Origin: Sandarakinorhabdus sp.
GTDB lineage: Bacteria > Pseudomonadota > Alphaproteobacteria > Sphingomonadales > Sphingomonadaceae
Reading direction: 5' to 3'
NCBI GenBank assembly: GCA_025458465.1
Contig: JALOSK010000058.1
Location: 1 to 9,805 of the forward strand
Length of the DNA stretch: 9,805 nt
The translations under genes and the position numbers were made by a program. Under the pieces are notes generated by a model. The model saw only the letters and a program-made list of their open reading frames with translations, was not told the DNA's origin and searched no databases. This document shows, piece after piece, positions 1-6,268 of this stretch (position 1 is the first letter of the stretch; each line of letters begins with the position of its first letter).

Positions 1-950
1 GCGCCCAGTTCGGCGAGCGGGAAGTGGCTGTCGATCACCGGGCGGATGCCGTTCTGGTTGATGGCGCGGATCATGTCCTGCTGCTGGCGGCGGGTGCCGA
101 CGGTGATGCCGATCAGGCGGATCTGCTTGGCCATCAGCTGCACGGTGGGCACGGGCCCGGCGTAGCCGGCGAGCACGCCGATCAGGCTGATGTGGCCGCC
201 CACTGCGCAGGCAGTGATCGATTCGGGCATGGTGCCGGCGCCGCCGATTTCAACGATATGATCGGCGCCGCGCCCGTGGGTGAGCTTCATCACCTCCGCG
301 CCCCAGTTGGGCGTGGACTTGTAGTTGATCAGGTGATCGGCGCCCATGCCTTGCAGGCGGGCCAGTTTCTCGTCGCTGCTGCTGGTGGCAATGACGGTGG
401 CGCCCATGGCCTTGGCAAATTGCAGCGCGAAGATGGAAACGCCGCCGGTGCCCTGCACCAGCACCACGTCGCCGGCCTTCAGCTGGCCTTCCGGCACCAG
501 CGCCCGCCAGGCGGTGAGGCCGGCGCAGGTGAGGGTGGCGGCTTCGGCATGGCTGTAGCCGAACGGCGCGTGGGTGAAGCTGGTGGCGGGTGCCACCACT
601 TCCTCCACCGCATAGCCATCGGCACCATCGCCGGGCACGCCGGCAAAGCCCGCCATGTTGGGCTTGCCGTCCAGCCAGGTCGGGAAGAAGGTGGAGACCA
701 CCATGTCGCCGGGGCGGAATTCGGTGACGCCCTCGCCCACCGCCAGCACCTCACCGGCGCCGTCTGACATCGGGATGCGGCCATCAGGCGTGGGGATGCC
801 GCCCACCACCACGATATAATCGTGATAATTCAGGCTGCTGGCCTTGATCCGCACCTTGATCTGGCCGGGGCCGGGCGCGCCCGGTTCGGCCATGTCCTCA
901 TGGCGCAGATTGTCGATGCCGGCGGGGTGGCGAAGGCGGATGGCTTTCAT
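1..950 (-). CDS. Zinc-independent MDR-family NAD(P)-dependent oxidoreductase (quinone oxidoreductase/alcohol dehydrogenase-like), 3' end cut by window
   Basis: The first 316 codons are present from an ATG at 950; about 20-25 C-terminal residues appear to lie outside the left edge, judging by the 330-340 residues usual for the family. The protein has a GroES-like N-terminal domain (roughly residues 1-125) followed by a Rossmann domain with the glycine-rich nucleotide motif GTGGVS at 167-172. Where zinc alcohol dehydrogenases carry a catalytic Cys, this protein reads SLNYHDY (39-45), and no structural four-cysteine lobe is visible, so it belongs to the zinc-less quinone-reductase-like branch. 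It would transfer hydride between NAD(P)H and a carbonyl, enone or quinone in the cytoplasm; the substrate cannot be read from sequence. A good Shine-Dalgarno (AAGGGAG) sits 9 nt upstream of the start. It lies downstream of the 2-hydroxyacid dehydrogenase on the same strand, but a hairpin separates them. Fold confident, substrate unknown. Confidence 0.88.
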   Translation of the reverse strand, partial: MKAIRLRHPAGIDNLRHEDMAEPGAPGPGQIKVRIKASSLNYHDYIVVVGGIPTPDGRIPMSDGAGEVLAVGEGVTEFRPGDMVVSTFFPTWLDGKPNMAGFAGVPGDGADGYAVEEVVAPATSFTHAPFGYSHAEAATLTCAGLTAWRALVPEGQLKAGDVVLVQGTGGVSIFALQFAKAMGATVIATSSSDEKLARLQGMGADHLINYKSTPNWGAEVMKLTHGRGADHIVEIGGAGTMPESITACAVGGHISLIGVLAGYAGPVPTVQLMAKQIRLIGITVGTRRQQQDMIRAINQNGIRPVIDSHFPLAELG

Positions 951-959
951 GGGTTTTGG

Positions 960-966
960 CTCCCTT
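960..966 (-). promoter_or_regulatory. Shine-Dalgarno site of the MDR oxidoreductase
   Basis: The minus strand reads AAGGGAG, 9 nt before the ATG at 950. It supports this start and shows that the gene has its own strong translation signal rather than depending on coupling to the upstream dehydrogenase. Confidence 0.7.
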
Positions 967-1004
967 GGTTGCAGGCAGCCTAGCGCTTGTTGGCGGGCGC
1001 ACTG

Positions 1005-1024
1005 CCCTCCCGGTTGCGGGAGGG
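1005..1024 (-). terminator. GC-rich hairpin directly after the 2-hydroxyacid dehydrogenase stop codon
   Basis: There is a perfect 8-bp inverted repeat: CCCTCCCG at 1005-1012 and CGGGAGGG at 1017-1024, with a 4-nt loop. It begins one base after the TGA stop (1026-1028) of the minus-strand dehydrogenase. No run of T follows on either strand, so it is not a textbook intrinsic terminator. It could act as a weak terminator, as a 3' RNA-stabilising stem, or as a pause between the two minus-strand genes. The structure is seen directly; the role is inferred. Confidence 0.5.
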
Positions 1025-1025
1025 A

Positions 1026-2018
1026 TCAGGCCCAACCTTCCAATACGATGTCGGGCGGCCGATGCCCATCCACCCACACGCGGATGTTGGCGATCACCTT
1101 TTCGCCCATGGCCTGCCGGCCTTCGAACGTGGCGCTGCCCATGTGCGGCAACAGCACGACGCCGGGCAGCGCGAGCAGGCGCGGATCGATGGCCGGTTCG
1201 CGTTCGAACACGTCAAGGCCGGCGCCGGCGATCTGGCCGGCGGCCAGCGCTTCGCACAAGGCGTTCTCGTCCACGATCTCGCCGCGCGCCGCGTTGATGA
1301 TGTAGGCGCTTTTCTGCATCAGCGCGAAGCGGCGGGCGTTGATCAGGTGATGCGTGTCGGGCGTGTGCGGGCAGTTGATGGTGATGATGTCCACCCGGGC
1401 CAGCATGGCATCAAGATCGCCCCACCAGGTCGCTTCCATCTCGGCTTCGACGCTTGGCGGCAGGCGGGTGCGGTTGTGATAATGCACGGTCAGGCCAAAG
1501 GCGCGCGCCCGGCGCGCCACGGCGCTGCCGATGCGGCCCATGCCGATGATGCCCAGCCGTTTGCCGGTGATGCGGTGGCCCAGCATCCCGGTGGGAGACC
1601 AGCCCTGCCATTCGCCGGCCCGCACCAGCTTTTCGCCTTCGCCCAGCCGGCGCGGGACGGAGAGGATCAGCGCCATCACCATGTCGGCCGTATCGTCCGT
1701 CAACACGCCCGGCGTGTTCGAAACGGTCACCTTCGCGGCGCGGGCAGCGTGCAGATCGATGTGATCGACGCCCACGCCGAAGTTGGCGCACATCTTCAGG
1801 CGGCCGGCGTCCGCGGCGGCGGCAAACACCGCAGCATCCACATCATCGGTCACCGTGGGCACCAGCACATCACAGCGCCGGGCGGCATCCTGCAGCTGCT
1901 GCGCGGTGAAGGGCGTATCGGTGAGGTTGAGTTCGACATCGAACAGTTCGGCCATGCGGGTTTCCACCGCCTGCGGCAGGCGGCGCGTGACGATGACCTT
2001 GGGGCGCGCTTTTGTCAT
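1026..2018 (-). CDS. D-2-hydroxyacid dehydrogenase (glyoxylate reductase / D-glycerate dehydrogenase-like)
   Basis: This 330-residue cytosolic NAD(P)H-dependent enzyme probably reduces glyoxylate or hydroxypyruvate to glycolate or D-glycerate. All family hallmarks are present: the Rossmann motif GMGRIG at 159-164, the substrate-binding and catalytic Arg at 245 in NAARGE, the catalytic Glu at 274 in FEREP, and the catalytic His at 292 in LLPHMG. The segment RRLGEGEKLVRAGEW (about 123-137) resembles the glyoxylate/hydroxypyruvate reductase branch (GyaR and Hyphomicrobium glycerate dehydrogenase) rather than PdxB or full-length SerA; there is no C-terminal ACT domain. The ATG at 2018 gives a normal family N-terminus; the GAGG just upstream is very close to it. 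The gene diverges from the SH3 gene across 48 bp and is followed on the same strand by the MDR oxidoreductase. The class is certain; the exact substrate is inferred. Confidence 0.93.
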   Translation of the reverse strand: MTKARPKVIVTRRLPQAVETRMAELFDVELNLTDTPFTAQQLQDAARRCDVLVPTVTDDVDAAVFAAAADAGRLKMCANFGVGVDHIDLHAARAAKVTVSNTPGVLTDDTADMVMALILSVPRRLGEGEKLVRAGEWQGWSPTGMLGHRITGKRLGIIGMGRIGSAVARRARAFGLTVHYHNRTRLPPSVEAEMEATWWGDLDAMLARVDIITINCPHTPDTHHLINARRFALMQKSAYIINAARGEIVDENALCEALAAGQIAGAGLDVFEREPAIDPRLLALPGVVLLPHMGSATFEGRQAMGEKVIANIRVWVDGHRPPDIVLEGWA

Positions 2019-2053
2019 GGCCTCAAGGCTTGCGCGGCAACGGCCAAGTGGTC

Positions 2054-2060
2054 AAGAGGA
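2054..2060 (+). promoter_or_regulatory. Shine-Dalgarno site deciding the SH3-protein start
   Basis: AAGAGGA lies 6 nt before the ATG at 2067. The frame stays open far upstream, antisense to the dehydrogenase, so this site together with the signal peptide that begins at 2067 fixes the real start. Confidence 0.75.
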
Positions 2061-2066
2061 TGGGCC

Positions 2067-2594
2067 ATGAAGACTGTGAAGCCCGGCCTGATTTCCCCCC
2101 TGCTGATGTCCCTGCTGAGTTCGCTGTTGCTGGCGACAGCGGCGCCTGCAACCGCTGCCGAATTTGCCGACGGCACCACCGATCTGCCCACCCCGCGCTT
2201 CGTTTCGGTGAAAAGCGGGCGCGCCATGATGCGCACCGGCCCCGGCGAGCGCTTTCCGATTCTGTGGGAATACAAGCGCCCCGGCCTGCCGATGGAAATA
2301 TTGAAGGAATACGAGATCTGGCGGCAGGTGCGCGATCCCGAAGGCGAGATCGGCTGGATGAACAAGGCGCTGCTGACTGGCACGCGCACCGGCATCGTGA
2401 AGGATCAGGTGCGCCTGCTCTATGTCGCGCCCGACATGAAAAGCCGCATCGCCTGGCGGATCGCGCCCGGCGCGGTGGTGACGATCACGCTGTGCGAGGA
2501 TCTGTGGTGCCGGGTGAGCAAGGACGGCAAGTCCGGCTATATCCTGCGCGCCCACATGTGGGGCACCTACAGCCGCGAGAAGATCGAAGGCTAA
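2067..2594 (+). CDS. Secreted SH3-like domain protein
   Basis: The protein has 175 residues. The N-terminus (MKTVK, then a hydrophobic Leu/Ala-rich stretch to about residue 27) is a Sec signal peptide with probable cleavage after ATAA near 30-31. The mature part looks like two bacterial SH3-like (SH3_4 type) repeats. The first is about 43-105, with a RTGPGERFPILWEY segment typical of the family and closing with IGWMNKALLTG. The second is about 108-168, closing with GYILRAHMWG. Such domains usually bind cell-wall peptides or other periplasmic ligands, and no catalytic domain is attached. Cys 143 and Cys 148 (LCEDLWC) could form a disulfide. Its stop overlaps the stop of the convergent mitofilin gene, leaving no room for a terminator between them. 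I am confident of secretion and fold; the biological role is unknown. Confidence 0.88.
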   Translation: MKTVKPGLISPLLMSLLSSLLLATAAPATAAEFADGTTDLPTPRFVSVKSGRAMMRTGPGERFPILWEYKRPGLPMEILKEYEIWRQVRDPEGEIGWMNKALLTGTRTGIVKDQVRLLYVAPDMKSRIAWRIAPGAVVTITLCEDLWCRVSKDGKSGYILRAHMWGTYSREKIEG

Positions 2595-3565
2595 CTGGCG
2601 GCCGCTTCAGCCGGTGCCAGCGGCATCGCGGCGCTGGCTTCCAGCACGCCAAGCGCGGTTTCCGCTGCGCGCAGCCGCGCCGCCGATGCCAGCCAGGCCC
2701 GGATCGCCGGATCGCGCGACAGCGCCACATCGGCCCGCAGCGCGCCCGCCGCCGCCTCAAGATCACCCTGCGCTCCGGCCGCCCGCGCCCGGTCGAGCGC
2801 GTCGGATTCGGTGCCCGACAGCAGCGCATCGACGCGGCCGGCCAGCGTCTGCCACCAGTTCGGGCGCGCCCGGCCCGCGCGCCCGCGTGCCAGCAGCTGC
2901 AGATCGGCGGCCAGTCCGGCGCGCGTGGCCGGCGTTTCCGCCAGCGCCGCCAGCGCGGCCAGTTCATCGCGGTGGCGCGGTTCGAACAGCCGGCGCGCCG
3001 CCGGCATCAGCGCATCCAGCGGCCGGCCATCGGCAATGGCCCGGCGCAGCAGCAACACGGTGAGCATGGCTTCGGCGCGATCGGCCGCACCCTGGGCGGT
3101 GGCCATCACCGTTTCATCGCGGGCTTCCTGCGCGGCGAGGCGCGCCGTCAGCCGCGCCACCTCGGCGGTCAGTTGGTCGATGCGTTCGGCGTCTCGCTCG
3201 ATCTGGCCGGTGGAGCTTTCCACCCGCGCCTCGGTCCGGGCCAGGCGCTCGGCAGCCACGGCGGGCGCTGTTGGCGCGCGTTTCTCCAGCGCCGCCAGCC
3301 GCTGTTCCAACGGTGCAAGATCAACGGGCGCCCTTGCTGCCGGCGCGGCAAAGGGCAAACGGTCTCGCACGGTCGCCTCGAACCACGGATTGGCGATGAG
3401 GCCGGCGGCAAAGGCAAACAGCGCCGCCGCCGCCGCCCACGGCAACGCGCTGCGGCGCGGCGGCGGCGGCGGGGCATCGCGCTCTGCCATCAGCCGGGCG
3501 CGCAGCCGTTCGGTGGCAGCCAGGCTGCCGTCCCCGATCTCGCCGCGATCAAAGGCATCGTTCAT
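2591..3565 (-). CDS. Mitofilin/Mic60-like inner-membrane protein (alphaproteobacterial, COG4223 type)
   Basis: The protein has 324 residues. A charged cytoplasmic N-terminus with a Pro run (31-36) and two Arg is followed by one membrane span (about 41-58), then a long Ala/Glu/Arg-rich helical region (about 84-165) with heptad character, i.e. a probable periplasmic coiled coil. The C-terminal part (about 165-310) has the features I associate with alphaproteobacterial mitofilin: LLLRRAIADGRPLDAL, a Trp pair in NWWQTLAGRV (236-245), and a helical DALDRARAAGAQGDLEAA stretch. Alpha-Mic60 is known to sit beside haem genes and is thought to shape inner-membrane invaginations, like mitochondrial Mic60. 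It is the last gene of the hemC-hemD operon, starting 11 nt after hemD. Sequence conservation in this family is weak, so the name rests on architecture, signature and context together. The same frame happens to stay open through hemD, but that extension is not coding. Confidence 0.75.
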   Translation of the reverse strand: MNDAFDRGEIGDGSLAATERLRARLMAERDAPPPPPRRSALPWAAAAALFAFAAGLIANPWFEATVRDRLPFAAPAARAPVDLAPLEQRLAALEKRAPTAPAVAAERLARTEARVESSTGQIERDAERIDQLTAEVARLTARLAAQEARDETVMATAQGAADRAEAMLTVLLLRRAIADGRPLDALMPAARRLFEPRHRDELAALAALAETPATRAGLAADLQLLARGRAGRARPNWWQTLAGRVDALLSGTESDALDRARAAGAQGDLEAAAGALRADVALSRDPAIRAWLASAARLRAAETALGVLEASAAMPLAPAEAAAS

Positions 3566-3573
3566 GGCGCCAG

Positions 3574-3578
3574 TCCCT
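3574..3578 (-). promoter_or_regulatory. Ribosome binding site of the mitofilin gene, overlapping the hemD stop
   Basis: The minus strand reads AGGGA, beginning with the last two bases of the hemD TAG stop, 8 nt before the ATG at 3565. Ribosomes ending on hemD would cover it, which suggests translational coupling (inference). Confidence 0.6.
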
Positions 3579-4233
3579 ATACGGATTCGGGCAGCATCGC
3601 CAGCAAGGCGGCATCCGTGGGGTGCGGCGCGGCATGGGCTTGTGCCCAGCCCGCCCCTGCCGCCGCCAGCGTCGGCGCGCTGATGGCATAAAGCGCGACG
3701 GCCGCCCGCGCGCCGCCCAACCTGTCCCATTCGGCCGCGAAATGCCGGGCGGTGCGCGGCGAATGCAGCAGCACGCCGCCCACATCGGGCAGAGCCGGCA
3801 GGGGCTGCAGCGCCGCGCGATAGACGATTGCGGTGATGATGGTCAGCCCGGCCGGCACGCTGGCGGTGGTGCGGTCTTCCCCGGCCAGATGCAGCAGGCA
3901 GCGAGGCGGGCCAGCGGCGATATCGTCCAGCAGCGCTTGCAGCGTGCCCGGCCCGGCCTGCACCTGTTGCCAGCCCGCCGCCCGCGCCGCCGCTGCCGTG
4001 GCATCGCCCACGCACAGCGCCGGCAGGGCCTTGAACGGATCGGCTTGGTTCCCGGCATGGCGCACGGCCGCCGCGCTGGTGAGCAGCACGGCATCCGGCG
4101 CCGCAGCCGGGGGCGTCCAGTCCAGCGCCTGGGTGGCCAGCAGCGGCTGCACGATGGCGTGATGGCCCAGCGCCCGCACCCGCGCCGCCGTGGCCGACGC
4201 GCCGGGTTCGGGGCGGACGATCAACAGGTGCAT
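3577..4233 (-). CDS. hemD: Uroporphyrinogen-III synthase
   Basis: The enzyme cyclises hydroxymethylbilane and inverts ring D, giving uroporphyrinogen III, the common precursor of haem, sirohaem, cobalamin and chlorophylls, in the cytosol. The 218-residue product is at the short end of the family. Family landmarks are visible in order: LIVRPEPGA (4-12), VLLTSAAAVRH (49-59, domain-interface motif), ALCVGDATAAAA (72-83), HLAGEDRT (115-122), the VYRA strand (137-140), HSPRTARHF (157-165), ISAPTLAAAGAGW (184-196) and the C-terminal PTDAALLAML. HemD sequences diverge strongly, so the position directly after hemC is important support. Its ATG shares one base with the hemC stop (TGATG), which suggests coupled translation of the two consecutive enzymes. 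Confidence 0.93.
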   Translation of the reverse strand: MHLLIVRPEPGASATAARVRALGHHAIVQPLLATQALDWTPPAAAPDAVLLTSAAAVRHAGNQADPFKALPALCVGDATAAAARAAGWQQVQAGPGTLQALLDDIAAGPPRCLLHLAGEDRTTASVPAGLTIITAIVYRAALQPLPALPDVGGVLLHSPRTARHFAAEWDRLGGARAAVALYAISAPTLAAAGAGWAQAHAAPHPTDAALLAMLPESV

Positions 4234-4235
4234 CA
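4231..4235 (-). other. TGATG stop-start junction between hemC and hemD
   Basis: On the minus strand the hemC TGA (4235-4233) and the hemD ATG (4233-4231) share the A. This is a classical arrangement for translational reinitiation and keeps synthesis of the two enzymes in step. Confidence 0.85.
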
Positions 4236-5144
4236 GGCGGTGAACAGCGCCCTGAGCGACGGCCCGGCGCGGCCAAGCAGTTCGGCGGCAAGGTCGCGCA
4301 CCCGCTCCGGCGCCTCGTGCAGGGCGGCATTGAAGCCGCCTTCCTGCACCTCACTGCCATCTTCGGCGAGGATCTGGGCGCGGAAGGTGACGCCTTCACC
4401 CTCCAGAACCGCCAGCGCCGCCACCGGCGAATGGCAGGTGCCGCCCAGCGCCGCCAGGAAGCCGCGTTCGAGCATGACGCAATCGAAGGTGGGGTGATGG
4501 TTGATCGCGGCAATGCGGGCCAGCGTTTCGGCATCGCCATCGCGCGCGGTGATGCCCACGGCGCCCTGCGCGCTGGCCGGCAGCATCTCGTCCAGTTCGA
4601 TCAGGCTGCCAACGCTCTGCCCCAGCCGGTCCAGCCCGGCGGCGGCCAGCAGCGTGGCGTCGATGGCGCCCGATTCCACCTTGGCCAGACGCGTTGCCAC
4701 ATTGCCGCGCAGTATTTCCGTCTGGATGTCCGGCCGCTTCGCCTTCAACTGCGCGGCGCGGCGCGGCGACGAGGTGCCGACACGCGCGCCCTGCGGCAGG
4801 CTTGCGATGCTGGAGGCGCCAATCAGCCGTTCGCGCACATCGGCACGCGGCAGCATGGCGGCCAGCACGATGCCATCCTTCAGCAGCGTTTCGACATCCT
4901 TCATCGAATGCACGCCAATATCGATGCGGCCATCCATCAGCGCCGCGTCCAGCTCCTTGGTCCACAGTGCCTTGCCGCCGATTTCGGCCAGCGCGCGATC
5001 CTGCACCTTGTCGCCCGTGGTGTGGATGATGATGATCTCGATATCGCCATCACGCCAGCCGTGCGCCTGTTTCAGCGCCGCCGCCGTCATGTGCGCCTGC
5101 GCCAGTGCGAGGGGGGAACCCCGGGTGCCGATCTTGAAGCTCAT
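4233..5144 (-). CDS. hemC: Hydroxymethylbilane synthase (porphobilinogen deaminase)
   Basis: The enzyme condenses four porphobilinogen molecules into hydroxymethylbilane on a covalently bound dipyrromethane primer. The 303-residue length is typical. Key elements: the N-terminal KIGTRGSPLALAQA (4-17) with substrate-binding Arg 8; HSMKD at 79-83 with the catalytic Asp 83; SSPRRAAQL (125-133) with the paired Arg 128-129; LRGNVATR (145-152); and GGTCHSP (234-240) with the cofactor-anchoring Cys 237. The residue after HSMKDV is Glu where most enzymes have Pro. The gene leads the hemC-hemD-mitofilin operon and is divergent from tsaD across 56 bp. No clear Shine-Dalgarno precedes its ATG. Confidence 0.97.
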   Translation of the reverse strand: MSFKIGTRGSPLALAQAHMTAAALKQAHGWRDGDIEIIIIHTTGDKVQDRALAEIGGKALWTKELDAALMDGRIDIGVHSMKDVETLLKDGIVLAAMLPRADVRERLIGASSIASLPQGARVGTSSPRRAAQLKAKRPDIQTEILRGNVATRLAKVESGAIDATLLAAAGLDRLGQSVGSLIELDEMLPASAQGAVGITARDGDAETLARIAAINHHPTFDCVMLERGFLAALGGTCHSPVAALAVLEGEGVTFRAQILAEDGSEVQEGGFNAALHEAPERVRDLAAELLGRAGPSLRALFTA

Positions 5145-5200
5145 GGCGCTGCCATGGCGCGGCCATTGCGGATTGGCAAGTCAGCGCCTAGGTCGAATGC
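5145..5200. promoter_or_regulatory. Short divergent intergenic region between hemC and tsaD
   Basis: These 56 bases must hold, or lie next to, the start signals of both the hemC operon and tsaD-gpsA. I see no convincing sigma-70 boxes: TTGCGG (5165-5170) followed 17 nt later by TAGGTC would put tsaD on a nearly leaderless mRNA, but the match is weak. A GCCATGGC palindrome lies at 5151-5158. The hemC and tsaD promoters may therefore reach into each other's coding start. Only the location is solid. Confidence 0.4.
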
Positions 5201-6268
5201 ATGAATGGACCTCTGGTTCTGGGCCCAATTGTCCTTGGGATCGAATCGAGCTGCGATGAAACCGCAGTCGCCCTCGTGCGCGCCGATCGTACCATCCTGG
5301 CCCAGCGCATCGCATCGCAGGACGAGGCACACCGCCCGTTCGGCGGCGTGGTGCCGGAACTGGCCGCGCGCGCCCATGCCGATCGGCTGGCGCCGATGGT
5401 GGAAGCGGTGCTGGATGAAGCCGGCATCGCGCTGACAGACGTGGACGCCATCGCCGGCACCGCCGGTCCCGGCCTGATCGGTGGCGTGATGGTGGGGCTG
5501 GTGACGGCCAAGGCGCTGGCCTTCGCGGCCGCCAAGCCGCTGATTGCGGTGAATCACCTGGAAGGCCATGCGCTGTCGCCGCGGCTGGCCGATGCATCGC
5601 TGCAATTTCCCTATCTGCTGCTGCTGGTGTCGGGCGGGCACTGCCAGTTGCTGGGCGTGGACGGCGTGGGCCGCTATCGCCGGCTGGCCACCACCATCGA
5701 TGATGCGGTGGGGGAGGCGTTCGACAAGTCCGCCAAGCTGCTGGGGCTGGGCTTTCCCGGCGGCCCGGCGCTGGAACGCGCCGCCAGGCAGGGCAACCCG
5801 GCGCGCTTTGCCCTGCCGCGCCCGCTGGTGGGCAGTGACGAGCCGCATTTCTCCTTCGCCGGCCTCAAATCCGCCGTGCTGCGCGCCCGCGCCGGCATTG
5901 CCGCGCCATCCGAGCAGGACATCGCCGATCTCGCCGCCAGCTTCCAGCAAGCCGCCTGCGATTGCCTCACCGATCGCACCGCGCGCGCCATCGCGGCCTT
6001 CCCGCAAGCCACCGCATTGGTGGTGGCCGGCGGCGTGGCGGCCAACCAGGCGATTCGCGGCGCATTGGCAGGCCTTGCCGCCACACACGGCCTGCCGTTC
6101 GTCGCCCCGCCGATGTGGCTGTGCACGGACAATGGCGCGATGATCGCCTGGGCCGGCCTGGAGCGATTGCAGGCCGGCGACGTGGACGATCTGCACGCCC
6201 CCGCCCGCCCGCGCTGGCCGCTTGATCCGGATGCCGAAGCCGTGCGCGGCGCCGGGGTGAAGGCGTGA
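5201..6268 (+). CDS. tsaD: tRNA N6-adenosine threonylcarbamoyltransferase
   Basis: TsaD transfers the threonylcarbamoyl group from threonylcarbamoyl-AMP to A37 of ANN-decoding tRNAs, working with TsaB and TsaE (TsaC makes the intermediate). The 355-residue ASKHA-fold protein shows [11 protein letters not shown] (12-22), the metal-binding HLEGH with His 119 and His 123, LVSGGH (142-147), [10 protein letters not shown] (167-176), GFPGGP (184-189), FSFAGLK (217-223), VAGGVAAN (275-282) and CTDNGAMIA (308-316) with metal-binding Asp 310. Ten residues precede the usual first strand, slightly more than normal. Three ATGs occur at 5197, 5201 and 5205, but only 5201 is in frame; a weak AGG (5190-5192) lies 8 nt upstream. 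Its TGA overlaps the gpsA GTG start. Confidence 0.97.
   Translation: MNGPLVLGPIVLGIESSCDETAVALVRADRTILAQRIASQDEAHRPFGGVVPELAARAHADRLAPMVEAVLDEAGIALTDVDAIAGTAGPGLIGGVMVGLVTAKALAFAAAKPLIAVNHLEGHALSPRLADASLQFPYLLLLVSGGHCQLLGVDGVGRYRRLATTIDDAVGEAFDKSAKLLGLGFPGGPALERAARQGNPARFALPRPLVGSDEPHFSFAGLKSAVLRARAGIAAPSEQDIADLAASFQQAACDCLTDRTARAIAAFPQATALVVAGGVAANQAIRGALAGLAATHGLPFVAPPMWLCTDNGAMIAWAGLERLQAGDVDDLHAPARPRWPLDPDAEAVRGAGVKA
6265..6268 (+). other. GTGA overlap between the tsaD stop and gpsA start
   Basis: The gpsA GTG (6265-6267) and the tsaD TGA (6266-6268) share two bases, giving a 4-nt overlap of the two coding regions and suggesting coupled translation. No other start in this frame preserves the GpsA N-terminal nucleotide motif. 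Confidence 0.8.

Noticed and set aside
24..767. Long plus-strand open frame opposite the MDR oxidoreductase
   Set aside because: The translation is low-complexity (Gly/Ala/His/Asp-rich) and fits no family. The opposite strand encodes a complete dehydrogenase fold. It is a by-product of high GC.
987..2066. Upstream extension of the SH3-protein frame
   Set aside because: It is antisense to the 2-hydroxyacid dehydrogenase. The signal peptide and the AAGAGGA ribosome site place the true start at 2067.
2012..3691. 559-residue plus-strand frame across the SH3 and mitofilin genes
   Set aside because: Arg/Gln/Gly-rich with no recognisable domain; it lies out of frame with, and antisense to, supported genes.
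3566..4540. Apparent fusion of the mitofilin frame with sequence covering hemD and the 3' part of hemC
   Set aside because: The extension translates to Arg/Gly/Ala-rich noise and runs in a different frame over two well-supported genes on the same strand. The ATG at 3565 has its own ribosome site.
5111..5122. G-run/C-run stem at the hemC 5' end
   Set aside because: The loop would be only 2 nt, and the bases are explained by the conserved Arg-Gly-Ser-Pro codons.
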